64,000 nucleotides of DNA. It comes from Alphaproteobacteria bacterium. Lineage in GTDB: Bacteria; Pseudomonadota; Alphaproteobacteria; Rhizobiales; Rhizobiaceae. A model generated the notes under the pieces. It was not told where the DNA came from. It was given only the letters and a program-made list of their open reading frames with translations, and searched no databases. Where the stretch lies: positions 806,001 through 870,000 of the forward strand of contig JAHJHT010000013.1 of NCBI GenBank assembly GCA_018823835.1, written 5' to 3'. Position 1 is the first letter of the stretch. Each line of letters starts with the position of its first letter. Made by a program: the position numbers and the translations under genes. Positions 20,100 to 29,622 of this stretch are shown piece after piece.

Positions 20100-20471
20100 T
20101 CATGCATCGCCCAGGTATGATTTGATCGTCTCGATGAAGCGCGGCACCGAGATCGGCTTCGAGATGTAGGCCTCGCAACCGCCCTGGCGGATGCGTTCCT
20201 CGTCGCCCTTCATGGCGAAGGCCGTCACCGCGATCACCGGGATCGAGTGAAGATCGTCGTCTTCCTTGAGCCACTTCGTCACTTCCAGTCCGGAAACCTC
20301 CGGCAGCTGGATATCCATGAGGATGAGGTCGGGGCGATGCAGCCGGGCGAGATCGAGCGCTTCCAGCCCGTTGCGGGTGCGCACAGTCTCGTAGCCGCTT
20401 GCCTCGATCAGGTCGCGGAAGAGCTTCATGTTCAGCTCGTTGTCCTCGACGATCATTACCTTTTTCGGCAT
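20100..20471 (-). CDS. divK: Single-domain response regulator DivK
   Basis: A 123-residue stand-alone receiver domain of the CtrA cell-cycle phosphorelay. In Caulobacter DivK interacts with the kinases DivJ, PleC and DivL. The acidic pair is in [10 protein letters not shown] (residues 5-14), the phospho-acceptor aspartate in [13 protein letters not shown] near residue 53, and the conserved Lys in YISKPISV near 105. There is no output domain. The ATG at 20471 was chosen because the domain starts there. The divK-pleD order is the conserved alphaproteobacterial arrangement. Confidence 0.95.
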   Translation of the reverse strand: MPKKVMIVEDNELNMKLFRDLIEASGYETVRTRNGLEALDLARLHRPDLILMDIQLPEVSGLEVTKWLKEDDDLHSIPVIAVTAFAMKGDEERIRQGGCEAYISKPISVPRFIETIKSYLGDA

Positions 20472-20710
20472 CGATTTCCCGCTCCAGCCGCCGATCCGTT
20501 CGGCAGGCATAGCCGCACGTGCCACCGAAGCGGCACCAAACCCGTCCTCGAGAATACGGCAAGATGATTGACGAAACGCAAACCCGGGCCGACTTGCCGG
20601 CGACATCCGCGCTGTCGATGTCACAGGACAGCACATGCCGGCTGCCTTGCCCGGCAGGAAGGATAGAGATAGTCCGGCAGGTGACAAGTTCTAAAGACAG
20701 GGAAGCAGCC

Positions 20711-21010
20711 ATGGCAGACGACAGGCAGAAGGCCGCCGACGCCGAATCGGTCGCCATCGCGGGCCTCGGCTTCGTTGCCGCCGACCCGGAACTCCTGCCG
20801 CGGTTCCTGGCGATTACAGGCATAGAGGCGCAGTCGATCCGAAAGGCTGCAAGCGAGCCCGGCTTCCTGGCCGGAGTGTTGAATTTCATACTCGCACACG
20901 AGCCGACCCTGATGCGTTTCTGTGAGGAAACCGGCATCGAACCGGCGCGTGTGGCGGGCGCAATCCGCCGGCTGCCGCTCGGTGACGACGGCTACCAGAC
21001 GTCGGGATGA
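20711..21010 (+). CDS. DUF3572 family protein
   Basis: A 99-residue acidic, helical protein matching the DUF3572 pattern as I recall it: ESVAIAGLGFVAADPELLPRFLA followed by GFLAGVLNFILAHEPTLMRFCEE. Function unknown; the family is restricted to alphaproteobacteria and commonly sits beside divK-pleD. Start: ATG at 20711, preceded by GGGAAGCAGCC; the frame extends upstream without resembling the family. The stop overlaps the next start by ATGA. Confidence 0.82.
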   Translation: MADDRQKAADAESVAIAGLGFVAADPELLPRFLAITGIEAQSIRKAASEPGFLAGVLNFILAHEPTLMRFCEETGIEPARVAGAIRRLPLGDDGYQTSG

Positions 21011-21672
21011 GCGACGACCCGGAGACAGCGAGGCAGATTGCCGAACTGTCACGCGATTCGCGGCCGCTTCTGGTCGTCGATGTCGACGAGGTGGTGCTCG
21101 ATTTCGTCGACCCTTTCAGTCGCTTCCTGAACAGTCAGGGCTTCGATCTTCTCACCGACAGCTTTCGCATCCACGGCAATGTCGTCGCCCTGGACGACGG
21201 CAAGGCCATCGAGGCCGAATCCGTCGCGGCTCTGATGACCGCGTTCTTCGATGCACAGGAGACCTGGCAGACGGCGGCGGCGGGTGCGGTGGACACGTTG
21301 GGCTCGCTGGCGCCACGCCTCGAGATCGTTCTGCTGAGCGCCATGCCGCACCGCCACAGGCCTGTCCGCCGCGCATTGCTGGACAGGCTGTCCCTGCCCT
21401 ACCCGCTTGTCTCGACCGAAGCCGCAAAGGGTCCGGCCGTCAGCATGATCCGCGGCGGGCGCGAACGGCCGGTCGCCTTCATCGACGACATCCCCAGAAA
21501 CCTCGAATCGGTCGCCCGATCGGTGCCCGACGCCGCGCTGTTCCATCTGATGAGCCACCAGGGATTTCGCGCATTGCTGCCGCCGCTGCCTTCAGGTGCG
21601 GTCGTGCTGCGCGACTGGTCCGAAGCAGGCGCCCGGATCGCCAAGGAGCTCGGCGTTTCTCAAAGCACGTAG
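21007..21672 (+). CDS. HAD-like hydrolase of unknown substrate
   Basis: A 221-residue protein with haloacid-dehalogenase motifs: the nucleophile motif VVDVDEVVLDF near residue 24-34 (DxD), a serine at the end of LEIVLLSAM near 110 (motif II), a lysine in AAKGPAV near 140 (motif III) and the acidic pair in VAFIDDIPRNL near 157-167 (motif IV). The C terminus is DUF-like. It is translationally coupled to DUF3572 (ATGA overlap) and overlaps the convergent GNAT gene by 13 bp. The substrate is not predictable. Confidence 0.72.
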   Translation: MSDDPETARQIAELSRDSRPLLVVDVDEVVLDFVDPFSRFLNSQGFDLLTDSFRIHGNVVALDDGKAIEAESVAALMTAFFDAQETWQTAAAGAVDTLGSLAPRLEIVLLSAMPHRHRPVRRALLDRLSLPYPLVSTEAAKGPAVSMIRGGRERPVAFIDDIPRNLESVARSVPDAALFHLMSHQGFRALLPPLPSGAVVLRDWSEAGARIAKELGVSQST

Positions 21673-22235
21673 CGCATCAGCGGACGCCCGGCCTTTCGCT
21701 CGACCATCGGCAAGAACCCTGCCTGCTCGAATACCCGCGTCGAGCCGACGAAGAGCCCGATCGAGCGGGTGCTCTTGGACTGCGTCATCGGACAGGCCTC
21801 GACAAAACGGGCGCCACCCTGCCTGGCGAAGGCAATGCCCTCTTCGACCAGCCGGTGCGTGAGTCCCGTGCCGCGCACCCTGGAACGCAGGAAAAAGCAG
21901 GAAATCGCCCACACGCCCGGATCGCTCGCGTCGGCGGGGTCGAGCGGCGCAGACCCCCTGCCCGCATTGTTGAACTCCGGCACGTCGTGGCGGGGGCCGA
22001 TCTGCATCCAGCCAACCGCCTCGTCGTCTGCAAAGGCCAGCAGGCCGGGCGGCGGGCCGGCGGCGATGCGCGCCCTGATGTGCTCCTTGTTGCGTTCGCG
22101 GTCATTGTCGCGCCGGGCCGCAGGCGCCAGCCTGAAATGCGTGCACCAGCAGCCATAGCAGGCGCCCTGCTTGCCGAAGAGATCCTCGAAGTCCGGCCAC
22201 AGGTCCGGCGTCAGCGGAGAGATGGCAACATGCAT
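21660..22235 (-). CDS. GNAT family N-acetyltransferase
   Basis: A 191-residue protein resembling the GNAT subgroup with an N-terminal [10 protein letters not shown] motif (near residues 26-35), found in many actinobacterial and rhizobial acetyltransferases. The acetyl-CoA binding region is [22 protein letters not shown] near 116-137, and a late motif [21 protein letters not shown] ends the protein. The acceptor is unknown. It diverges from dinB; the LexA box of dinB lies 60-75 bp upstream of this start, so it may also respond to DNA damage. Confidence 0.8.
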   Translation of the reverse strand: MHVAISPLTPDLWPDFEDLFGKQGACYGCWCTHFRLAPAARRDNDRERNKEHIRARIAAGPPPGLLAFADDEAVGWMQIGPRHDVPEFNNAGRGSAPLDPADASDPGVWAISCFFLRSRVRGTGLTHRLVEEGIAFARQGGARFVEACPMTQSKSTRSIGLFVGSTRVFEQAGFLPMVERKAGRPLMRYVL

Positions 22236-22258
22236 GGACAGCCTCCCGCCACGCCGCC

Positions 22259-22287
22259 TTGTCGGCGGAAGCGTGCTGGACTAAGAT
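22259..22287 (+). promoter_or_regulatory. Sigma-70 promoter of dinB
   Basis: TTGTCG (22259-22264) and TAAGAT (22282-22287) are separated by exactly 17 bases. Transcription would begin near 22294, at the first base of the LexA box, only about 20 bases before the dinB start codon. Confidence 0.6.
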
Positions 22288-22294
22288 TTGCTAT

Positions 22295-22309
22295 GTTCTC
22301 TTTATGTTC
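22295..22309 (+). promoter_or_regulatory. LexA (SOS) box of dinB
   Basis: GTTC-TCTTTAT-GTTC is a perfect match to the alphaproteobacterial LexA operator GTTC-N7-GTTC. It overlaps the predicted transcription start, where bound LexA would block the polymerase. Confidence 0.85.
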
Positions 22310-22315
22310 GCAGTG

Positions 22316-23632
22316 ATGGGCGCGCCTGTCAACAATCCCGAGCACGGTTTCTGCCGCGACTGCCTGGCCATGCAGAAGCGGCTCGTGACCCGATGCGAAC
22401 GGTGCGGCAGCCCGCGACTGGCCCGTCACGCCGAACTCTACGGCCTGCATCTCGCGCATATCGACTGCGATGCCTTCTATGCGGCTGTCGAGAAGCGCGA
22501 CAATCCGGCGCTGAAGGATCGGCCGGTGATCATCGGCGGAGGCAAGCGCGGCGTGGTTTCAACCGCCTGCTACATCGCACGCATCAAGGGTGTGCGTTCG
22601 GCCATGCCGATGTTCAAGGCGCTCGAAGCCTGCCCCGAGGCCGTGGTCGTCAAGCCGGACATGGAGAAATACGCCCGTGTCGGGCGCGAGGTGCGCGCCA
22701 TGATCCAGGCGCTGACGCCGCTCGTCGAACCGATCTCCATCGATGAGGCGTTTCTCGACCTCTCAGGCACCGAACGGCTGCACGCCATGCCGCCGGCCAT
22801 GGTGCTCGCGAAATTCGCGCTCGATGTGGAGAAGAACATCGGCATCACCGTCTCCGGCGGCCTGTCATACTGCAAGTTCCTCGCCAAGGTGGCGTCGGAC
22901 TTCCGCAAGCCACGCGGCCTGTCGGTGATCGGCGAGGCGGAGGCACCGGCGTTTCTAGCCGAACAGCCGGTGACGATGATCTGGGGTGTCGGAAAGGCCT
23001 TTGCCGCGACTCTCGAGCGCGACGGCATTCGTACAATCGCGCAGTTGCAGCGCATGGAGCGCGCGGATCTGATGCGTCGCTACGGCATCATGGGCGACCG
23101 GCTCTTCCACCTGTCGCGCGGCCAGGATGAAAGGCGCGTGCAGCCCGACCACGATGCCAAGAGCGTGTCGGCCGAAACGACATTCGACGTCGACCTCGCT
23201 TCGCCGACCGATCTTGTGCCGGTGCTGCGCGCGCTCTCGGAGAAAGTTTCGGCCCGGCTGAAGAAGGCAGAGATCGCCGGCCGGACCGTAGTGCTAAAGC
23301 TGAAGACGCAGGACTTTCGCATCCGCACGCGCAACCGCCGCCTCAGCGACCCGACAAGGCTTGCCGACCGAATCTTCCAGACCGGCCTGCACCTGCTCGA
23401 GAAGGAGACGGACGGCACCAGGTACCGGCTGATCGGCATCGGCGTCAGCGACCTGACGGACCCGGACAAGGCCGATCCGCCCGACCTCGTCGACCTGCCG
23501 TCGCGCAAGCGGGCGCTTGCCGAAGGCGCCATCGACAGGCTGCGTGAAAAGTTCGGCAAGAACGCCGTCGAGACGGGCTACACTTTCGGCAAGGGACGCA
23601 ACGCGAATCCGCCCGACGATGTCGACGCCTGA
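22316..23632 (+). CDS. dinB: DNA polymerase IV (Y family) with N-terminal zinc-ribbon extension
   Basis: Error-prone translesion polymerase of the SOS response. The 438-residue product has the Y-family core: [13 protein letters not shown] at residues 47-59, [13 protein letters not shown] motif ([13 protein letters not shown]) near 145, the helix-hairpin region [17 protein letters not shown] near 225 and the little-finger domain to the end. Before the core lies a 40-residue extension with C13, C16, C27 and C30 (CxxC-x10-CxxC), a likely zinc ribbon. Start: ATG at 22316; an in-frame ATG at 22304 would lie inside the LexA box. Neither has a Shine-Dalgarno, suggesting a very short leader. Confidence 0.92.
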   Translation: MGAPVNNPEHGFCRDCLAMQKRLVTRCERCGSPRLARHAELYGLHLAHIDCDAFYAAVEKRDNPALKDRPVIIGGGKRGVVSTACYIARIKGVRSAMPMFKALEACPEAVVVKPDMEKYARVGREVRAMIQALTPLVEPISIDEAFLDLSGTERLHAMPPAMVLAKFALDVEKNIGITVSGGLSYCKFLAKVASDFRKPRGLSVIGEAEAPAFLAEQPVTMIWGVGKAFAATLERDGIRTIAQLQRMERADLMRRYGIMGDRLFHLSRGQDERRVQPDHDAKSVSAETTFDVDLASPTDLVPVLRALSEKVSARLKKAEIAGRTVVLKLKTQDFRIRTRNRRLSDPTRLADRIFQTGLHLLEKETDGTRYRLIGIGVSDLTDPDKADPPDLVDLPSRKRALAEGAIDRLREKFGKNAVETGYTFGKGRNANPPDDVDA

Positions 23633-23663
23633 ACTGCCGAAGAGAGGCGGGCCAGGCAGATGC

Positions 23664-24176
23664 CTAGATTCGGCGCAGGTTTATCTCGCTGGTGATCACG
23701 GACTTGCCGGACTTCGGGTCGACATCGACGGTGGTCAGCCGCATGCCGTTCTCACCGACCTTCTTGACCGTCATGACGGCCTCGCGGTCGCCATTGACCT
23801 CCTTGGCCCAGCGGATGCCAAGGTTGATGGCATTGCCCTTGCGGCTGCCGGCAAGGCCGGCCTTGCCCGTGCCGGCGCCGACGTAGGAGCCCGCGTAACG
23901 CGCGCCCTTGGATTTGAGGTCGGCCTTGATGGCGCGCGAGAAGATGACCAGACCGCTGCAATTGCCGTCGAGCGACAGGGACGTGTCCGTCGTGTCGGAA
24001 CTGAACTTGCAATTGACCTTGATGGGATTGGCATTCGTACGCACCTTGACCGTGCCGGCGCCGCTCCACTGGCCTTCGAGGGATTTGAGGAACTCGCCCT
24101 CGCCGGCATGGACGCCGGAGACCGAGAGTGCGAGCGCGCCTGCCAGCAGAACCGGCTTCATCGAACGGATAATCAT
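23664..24176 (-). CDS. Secreted protein of unknown function
   Basis: A 170-residue protein with a signal peptide (MIIRSMKPVLLAGALALSVSGVHA, cleavage near residue 24). The mature part, EFLKSLEGQWSGAGTVKV ... VNCKFSSDT ... LDGNCSGLVIFSRAIKADL ... YAGSYVGAGTGKAGLAGSRKGN, reads as a small beta-barrel with one likely disulphide (two cysteines), of a type seen in many Rhizobiales periplasmic proteins. No function can be given. Start: ATG at 24176 (MIIRSMK); the frame continues upstream through non-hydrophobic sequence. Convergent with dinB. Confidence 0.7.
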   Translation of the reverse strand: MIIRSMKPVLLAGALALSVSGVHAGEGEFLKSLEGQWSGAGTVKVRTNANPIKVNCKFSSDTTDTSLSLDGNCSGLVIFSRAIKADLKSKGARYAGSYVGAGTGKAGLAGSRKGNAINLGIRWAKEVNGDREAVMTVKKVGENGMRLTTVDVDPKSGKSVITSEINLRRI

Positions 24177-24394
24177 GTCTGTGTCTTTCCACCTGTTGAG
24201 GAACGGCGCGGCTGCGCCTGCATTGCAGGAGGTACGCTGCCGATAGGCAACGAGTTGCCGGGCCGCGACATTCCGCCGCACCAGTAAAGTCGGCGAGGAG
24301 CTCGCTCATACAGTGCCTGCCAGCGCGCAATCTGGCCCATCGAATTGGCCGCACTAGGCGTTGCCTTTGCAGCCTGTGATTGCGAGTGAAGGCG

Positions 24395-25276
24395 ATGGCT
24401 CCCCTGCAAGCGAACATCAAGGCCGTGCTCTGGATGCTCGGCTCGATCACCTCCTTCCTGGTCATGGCAGTGGCGGGCCGGGCCACGACCGCCACGCTCG
24501 ACGTCTTCCAGGTCATGGAAATGCGTTCGATCATTGGCTTCTTCATTCTGTTGCCGCTGGTACACATGGAGGGCGGCTTGCGCGCCATGCGCAGCCAGCG
24601 GCCGCTGCAGCATATCGGGCGCAACGTGGTGCACTATGCCGGCCAGTTCGCCTGGCTCTATGCCCTCACCCTGATCCCGCTCGCCCAGCTGATCTCGATC
24701 GAGTTCACGACGCCGATCTGGACGGCGATCCTGGCAGTCATCTTTCTCGGCGAGCGGCTGAGCTGGCCGAAGATCGCAGCCATCGCGCTCGGCATCGTCG
24801 GCGTCGCGGTGATCGTGCGGCCGGGTACGGAGCATATCGATCCCGGACATCTCATCATGCTCACCGGCGCCATCGCCTTCGGCATATCGGTCGTGATGGT
24901 GAAATCGCTGACACGCACCGACAGCGTCGTGCGCATCATCTTCTGGATGCTCATCATTCAGTCGGTCATCGGGCTCGTCCCCGCCATCCAGACCTGGCAA
25001 ACCCCGACCCTCGACCTCTGGCCGTGGATCGTGCTGATCTCGTTCACCGGCATGTCGTCGCACTTCTGCATGGCGCGGGCGCTGAGCTATGCCGACGCAA
25101 CAGCCATCATGCCGCTGGATTTCCTGCGGGTGCCGCTGTCGGCCCTCATCGGCTGGCTGCTCTACAGCGAGCGGATCGACACATTCACGGCGGTCGGAGC
25201 GGCGCTGATCCTGGCCGGCAACCTGCTCAACCTCAGGCGGCGTGCGCCGAAGCCGGCCGAGGTCGCGACGTCGTGA
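24395..25276 (+). CDS. EamA/DMT-family transporter
   Basis: A 293-residue drug/metabolite transporter with ten hydrophobic segments in two EamA repeats (about 10-140 and 150-285). Typical pieces are IEFTTPIWTAILAVIFLGERLSWPKI at the end of repeat 1 and PLDFLRVPLSALIGWLLYSERIDTFTAVGAALILAGN at the end of repeat 2. Substrate unknown; relatives export amino acids or other metabolites. I chose the ATG at 24395 with AAGG upstream; TTG (24380) and GTG (24386) in frame are alternatives. Convergent with dnaE. Confidence 0.88.
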   Translation: MAPLQANIKAVLWMLGSITSFLVMAVAGRATTATLDVFQVMEMRSIIGFFILLPLVHMEGGLRAMRSQRPLQHIGRNVVHYAGQFAWLYALTLIPLAQLISIEFTTPIWTAILAVIFLGERLSWPKIAAIALGIVGVAVIVRPGTEHIDPGHLIMLTGAIAFGISVVMVKSLTRTDSVVRIIFWMLIIQSVIGLVPAIQTWQTPTLDLWPWIVLISFTGMSSHFCMARALSYADATAIMPLDFLRVPLSALIGWLLYSERIDTFTAVGAALILAGNLLNLRRRAPKPAEVATS

Positions 25277-25300
25277 CGCGAACCCGATGAGCGGCAGGAA

Positions 25301-28300
25301 TCAGACCAGTTCGACCTCGACGACACCCGGCACCGCGCGCATGGCCGAGGCGATCTGGGGCGAGATGCGGTAGCGGTCGGGCAGCCCGATCTCCACTTCG
25401 CCCTGCGCATCGCCCTTGATGACGACGAAGCTGACCTGCCCCTCGCCCTTTACCGTCAACTGTCCGGCAAGCGTGCCGACCGGGGCGGAGTCACGCACGT
25501 AAATGCGCAGCGCCTTCTGCACCTGGCAAGCCATCTCTTCCAGCGACTGCACGGTCTGAATGCGCATGTTGATGCCTTCCGGCCGGTCTTCCGCCTGCAC
25601 GGTGATGACCAGCGACTTGCCCGGCTCGAGAAGGTCGCGGTACTGCGCGAGGCCTTCGGAGAACAGCACGGCTTCGAACTGGCCGGTCTCGTCGGAGAAC
25701 ATCACCACGCCCATCTTGTTGCCGGTGCGCGTCTTGCGCTCCTGCTTGGACGTCACCGTGCCGGCCAGCCGGCCTGCCGTCGCGCCGCGCTTCACCGCCG
25801 CCGAAAACTCCGTCCAGCTCTGCACGCGCATCTTCCTGAGTGCCGACTTGTACTCGTCGAGCGGATGCGCCGAGAGGTAGAAGCCGACGACCTGGAACTC
25901 GCGGTGCAGCTTTTCGGCCGGCAGCCACGCCTCGACCGCCGGCAGGTTGAGCGCCTCCGACTGACTGCCGAGCGAGGCGCCGAAAATGTCGGTCTGGCCG
26001 GAACTCGCGTTCTGCTGGGCAAGGGCTGCCAGGCCCATCATGCGCTCGACGCCCGCCATCATCGAGGCGCGGTCGTGGCCGAAACAGTCGAGCGCGCCGG
26101 CCATGATCAGGCTTTCGAAGACGCGCTTGCCGACAATGCGCGGGTCGATGCGCTCGCAGAAGTCGGCGAGGCTCTTGAAGGTGCCGTCCTTGCGCTTCTC
26201 GACGATGTGCTCGACGGCAGCGTCGCCGACGCCCTTGAGGGCTGCCAGCGAGTAGAAGATGCGGCCTTCGCCGACCTCGAAATCGCGGAAGCTGCTTTGC
26301 ACCGATGGCGCCACCACCTCGATGCCGAGCCGCATCGCGTCCTGCCGGAAATCGGCGAGCTTGTCGGTATTGCCCATGTCGAGCGTCATCGACGCGGCGA
26401 GGAACTCGACCGGATAATGCGCTTTCAGGTAGGCGGTCTGGTAGGAGACCACGGCATAGGCGGCGGCGTGCGACTTGTTGAAGCCGTAGTCAGCGAACTT
26501 GGCCAAAAGGTCGAAGATGAAGTCGGCCTGCGGCTTCGACACGCCGCGCTCGACGGCACCGGCGACGAAAATGCCGCGCTGCTGCTCCATCTCGGCGCGG
26601 ATCTTCTTGCCCATGGCGCGGCGCAGCAGGTCGGCCTGGCCGAGTGTGTAGCCGGCAAGCTCCTGCGCGATCTGCATCACCTGTTCCTGGTAGACGATGA
26701 CGCCCTGCGTCTCGGCCAGCAGGTGATCGATCTTCGGGTGGATGGAGGCGATCTCCTCCTCGCCGTGCTTGCGCGCATTGTAGGTCGGGATGTTTTCCAT
26801 CGGGCCCGGCCGATAGAGCGCGACCAGCGCGATGATGTCCTCGATGCAGTCGGGCCGCATGCCGACCAGCGCCTTGCGCATGCCGGCACTTTCCACCTGG
26901 AAGATGCCGACCACCTCGCCGCGCGACAACATGCCGTAGGTCTCGGCGTCGTCGAGCGGGATCTGGGCGAGATCGATGTCGATGCCGCGCCGGCCGATCA
27001 GGCGCACCGCGCGCTCCAGCACGGTCAGCGTCTTCAGGCCGAGAAAGTCGAACTTCACAAGACCGGCCTGCTCGACATATTTCATGTTGAACTGGGTGAC
27101 CGGCATGTCGGAACGCGGATCGCGGTACATCGGCACGAGTTCGGACAGCGGCCGGTCGCCGATGACGATGCCGGCGGCGTGCGTCGAGGCGTGGCGGTAG
27201 AGGCCCTCGAGCTTCTGGGCCATGTCGAGCAGCGTCTGGACGATCGGCTCGCGCTCGGCCTCCTCGGCAAAGCGCGGCTCCGTCTCGATGGCCTGGCCGA
27301 GCGTGACCGGATTGGCCGGGTTCGCCGGCACCATCTTGCAGAGCCGGTCGACCTGGCCATAGGGCATCTGCAGCACGCGGCCGACGTCGCGCAGCACGGC
27401 GCGCGCCTGCAAGGTTCCGAAAGTGATGATCTGGCCGACCTGGTCGCGACCGTATTTCTCCTGCACGTAGCGGATCACCTCCTCGCGGCGGTCCTGGCAG
27501 AAGTCGATGTCGAAGTCGGGCATCGAGACGCGGTCGGGGTTGAGGAAGCGCTCGAACAGCAGCGAGAAGCGCAGCGGGTCGATGTCGGTGATGGTGGTCG
27601 CATAGGCGACGAGCGAGCCGGCGCCCGAACCACGGCCCGGGCCGACGGGAATGCCCTTCGACTTCGCCCATTTGATGAAGTCGGCAACGATCAGGAAGTA
27701 GCCCGGATACTTCATCCGCTCGATGATGCCGAGTTCGAAATCGAGGCGCTCGCGATACTGCTCGGGCGTGAAGCCCGGGGCCGTGCCGAAGGTCGAGAGG
27801 CGGTATTCCAGACCGGCATGGGCCTGACGCGCGAGTTCCTGCGCCTCGGCGCGAACGGCGTCGTCCTCGTTGTCGACATCGCCGCCGGCGAAGCGCGGCA
27901 GGATCGGGTTGCGGTTCTTCGGGTAATAGCTGCAGCGCCGGGCGATCTCGACCGTGTTGTCGATCGCCTCCGGCAGGTCGGCGAAGAGTTCGGCCATCTC
28001 GGCCTGACCCTTGAGGAAATTGTCGGGCGACAGGCGCCGGCGGTCGTCTGCCGCCACCACCGAACTCTCGGCAATGGCGATCAGCGCGTCATGCGCCTCG
28101 TAATCGTCGCGCGCCGGAAAGAACCCCTCATTGGTCGCGACGAGCGGCAGTTCGTGCTGGTAGGCTAGGTCGACGGTCTTGGCCTCGATCAACCTGTCGT
28201 AGCCGGCGACGCGCTCGATCTCGACATAGAGGCGGTCGCCGAACATCTGCTTGAGCGTCAGCAGGCGCGTTTCGGCGAGCTCCGCATGGCCGGCCTTGAT

Positions 28301-28831
28301 GGCCGAACCGATCGGCCCGCGCGGGCCGCCGGTCAGGCAGATCAGGCCGTCCTGCAGTTCGGACAGCCACGCCAGCGTCACATGGATGTCCTCACCCGGC
28401 GTGTTCTCCAGATAGGCGCGGCTGACCAGCCTGACGAGATTGCCGTAGCCGGTTTCATTGGCCGCGATCAGCACCAGCGGGAAGCGTTCCACCTCCTGCC
28501 GCTTCTGGTAGCTGCGGTTGGACTCGCCGTCGTCGTCGCCGAAGGCGACATCGAGCTGGCAGCCGATGATCGGCTGGATGCCGTCCTTGGTGGCCTTCTG
28601 GGCGAATTCGAGCGCCCCGAACAGGTTGTTGGTGTCGGTGACCGCGATGGCCGGTGCGCAATCCTTCACCGCGTGAGCGATGATCTTCGCCAGCGGCAGC
28701 GCGCCCTCGAGCAGCGAATAGGCCGAATGGACGCGCAGATGCACGAAGGGCCGCACCGGCACCACAGGCATGGCAGCCTTGATCATTGCCTCCCGCAGGA
28801 GTGGATCGCGCGTGGGCCTGTCACTTGCCAT
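25301..28831 (-). CDS. dnaE: DNA polymerase III subunit alpha
   Basis: The replicative polymerase catalytic subunit, 1176 residues. An N-terminal PHP domain (VHLRVHSAYSLLEGALPL near 31) is followed by the polymerase palm with the catalytic motif PDFDIDFCQDRREEVI near residue 437, GPGRGSGAGSLVAYA just before it, the helix-hairpin region near 830 and a C-terminal OB fold (AGTVTSKQERKTRTGNKMGVVMF near 1010). The intact PDFDIDF motif and full length identify the main replicase rather than the SOS-induced DnaE2/ImuC. Start: ATG at 28831. The preceding HAD gene lies 110 bp upstream. Confidence 0.97.
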   Translation of the reverse strand: MASDRPTRDPLLREAMIKAAMPVVPVRPFVHLRVHSAYSLLEGALPLAKIIAHAVKDCAPAIAVTDTNNLFGALEFAQKATKDGIQPIIGCQLDVAFGDDDGESNRSYQKRQEVERFPLVLIAANETGYGNLVRLVSRAYLENTPGEDIHVTLAWLSELQDGLICLTGGPRGPIGSAIKAGHAELAETRLLTLKQMFGDRLYVEIERVAGYDRLIEAKTVDLAYQHELPLVATNEGFFPARDDYEAHDALIAIAESSVVAADDRRRLSPDNFLKGQAEMAELFADLPEAIDNTVEIARRCSYYPKNRNPILPRFAGGDVDNEDDAVRAEAQELARQAHAGLEYRLSTFGTAPGFTPEQYRERLDFELGIIERMKYPGYFLIVADFIKWAKSKGIPVGPGRGSGAGSLVAYATTITDIDPLRFSLLFERFLNPDRVSMPDFDIDFCQDRREEVIRYVQEKYGRDQVGQIITFGTLQARAVLRDVGRVLQMPYGQVDRLCKMVPANPANPVTLGQAIETEPRFAEEAEREPIVQTLLDMAQKLEGLYRHASTHAAGIVIGDRPLSELVPMYRDPRSDMPVTQFNMKYVEQAGLVKFDFLGLKTLTVLERAVRLIGRRGIDIDLAQIPLDDAETYGMLSRGEVVGIFQVESAGMRKALVGMRPDCIEDIIALVALYRPGPMENIPTYNARKHGEEEIASIHPKIDHLLAETQGVIVYQEQVMQIAQELAGYTLGQADLLRRAMGKKIRAEMEQQRGIFVAGAVERGVSKPQADFIFDLLAKFADYGFNKSHAAAYAVVSYQTAYLKAHYPVEFLAASMTLDMGNTDKLADFRQDAMRLGIEVVAPSVQSSFRDFEVGEGRIFYSLAALKGVGDAAVEHIVEKRKDGTFKSLADFCERIDPRIVGKRVFESLIMAGALDCFGHDRASMMAGVERMMGLAALAQQNASSGQTDIFGASLGSQSEALNLPAVEAWLPAEKLHREFQVVGFYLSAHPLDEYKSALRKMRVQSWTEFSAAVKRGATAGRLAGTVTSKQERKTRTGNKMGVVMFSDETGQFEAVLFSEGLAQYRDLLEPGKSLVITVQAEDRPEGINMRIQTVQSLEEMACQVQKALRIYVRDSAPVGTLAGQLTVKGEGQVSFVVIKGDAQGEVEIGLPDRYRISPQIASAMRAVPGVVEVELV

Positions 28832-28941
28832 GGTTCAAGCTGGTCTTTCGGATTTTCGACGACCGGGCCAAGCTACCCGATTCCGACCGTTCCTCTAAGC
28901 GCCAATATGAGCCGTCCGCAGGAAAAGCCGATGCCTTGCCG

Positions 28942-29622
28942 TCAACTGCGGGCGAGCGCAGCGCCTATCAGGTCAGACAGGTCCGCCGGCTTCTCGGCGA
29001 TATGATCCGCGCCTGCATCCAGCAGTTCCCTGCGGTCGCCGAAGCCCCACAGAACGCCGATCGAGGCGACGCCGTTGGCATTCGCGCCGACCACGTCGTG
29101 GGAGCGGTCGCCGATCATCACGGCGCGCCCGGCATCGAGTTTTTCGGTCGCCAGTATGTGCGCCACGAGGTCGGCCTTCACGGCATTGCTGCCGTCGAGC
29201 TCGGAGCCATGCACGGCATCGAAGTAGCCGGCGAGCCCGAAATGGTCGACGATCTCGCCGGCGAAGCTCTTCAGCTTCGAGGTGGCGACGGTCATGAAGA
29301 CGCCGCACTCGGCAAGGGTCGAAAGCGCCTCGGGTATGCCGTCGATCAGCTCGTTCTCGAACTTGCCGTGCGTGGCGTAGCGCTCGCGATAGAGCTCGAC
29401 ACCCTGCCAGATCAGCGCCCTGTCATCGGTGTCGAGCAGGACGCCGATGTTCGACTGGATCGGCGGGCCGATGCACCAGGCCAGTTCTTCGGCCGGCGGC
29501 GCGATGCGGCCGAGTTTCTCCAGCACGTGCTGCAGCGAGCGGGTGATGCCGACGAAGGGATTGGTCAGCGTCCCGTCGAGGTCGAACAGCACCGCCGGGC
29601 GGGCGGCAGTCAACTGGCTCAC
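28942..29622 (-). CDS. HAD phosphatase, phosphoglycolate-phosphatase-like
   Basis: A 226-residue HAD hydrolase of the Gph/PGP subfamily. Nucleophile motif LFDLDGTLTN at residues 12-21, cap domain about 24-95, motif II TVATSK near 112, and motif IV MIGDRSHDVVGANANG near 170-186. Likely substrates are 2-phosphoglycolate or another small phosphate ester, or 5'-nucleotides; the sequence does not decide. Its start codon overlaps the pccA stop by four bases, so it is co-translated with pccA. Confidence 0.85.
   Translation of the reverse strand: MSQLTAARPAVLFDLDGTLTNPFVGITRSLQHVLEKLGRIAPPAEELAWCIGPPIQSNIGVLLDTDDRALIWQGVELYRERYATHGKFENELIDGIPEALSTLAECGVFMTVATSKLKSFAGEIVDHFGLAGYFDAVHGSELDGSNAVKADLVAHILATEKLDAGRAVMIGDRSHDVVGANANGVASIGVLWGFGDRRELLDAGADHIAEKPADLSDLIGAALARS

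Noticed and set aside
25865..28168. 767-codon open frame on the plus strand opposite dnaE
   Set aside because: It is the complement of a high-GC gene; its composition (long His/Asp/Arg-rich runs) has no domain, while dnaE on the minus strand is certain.
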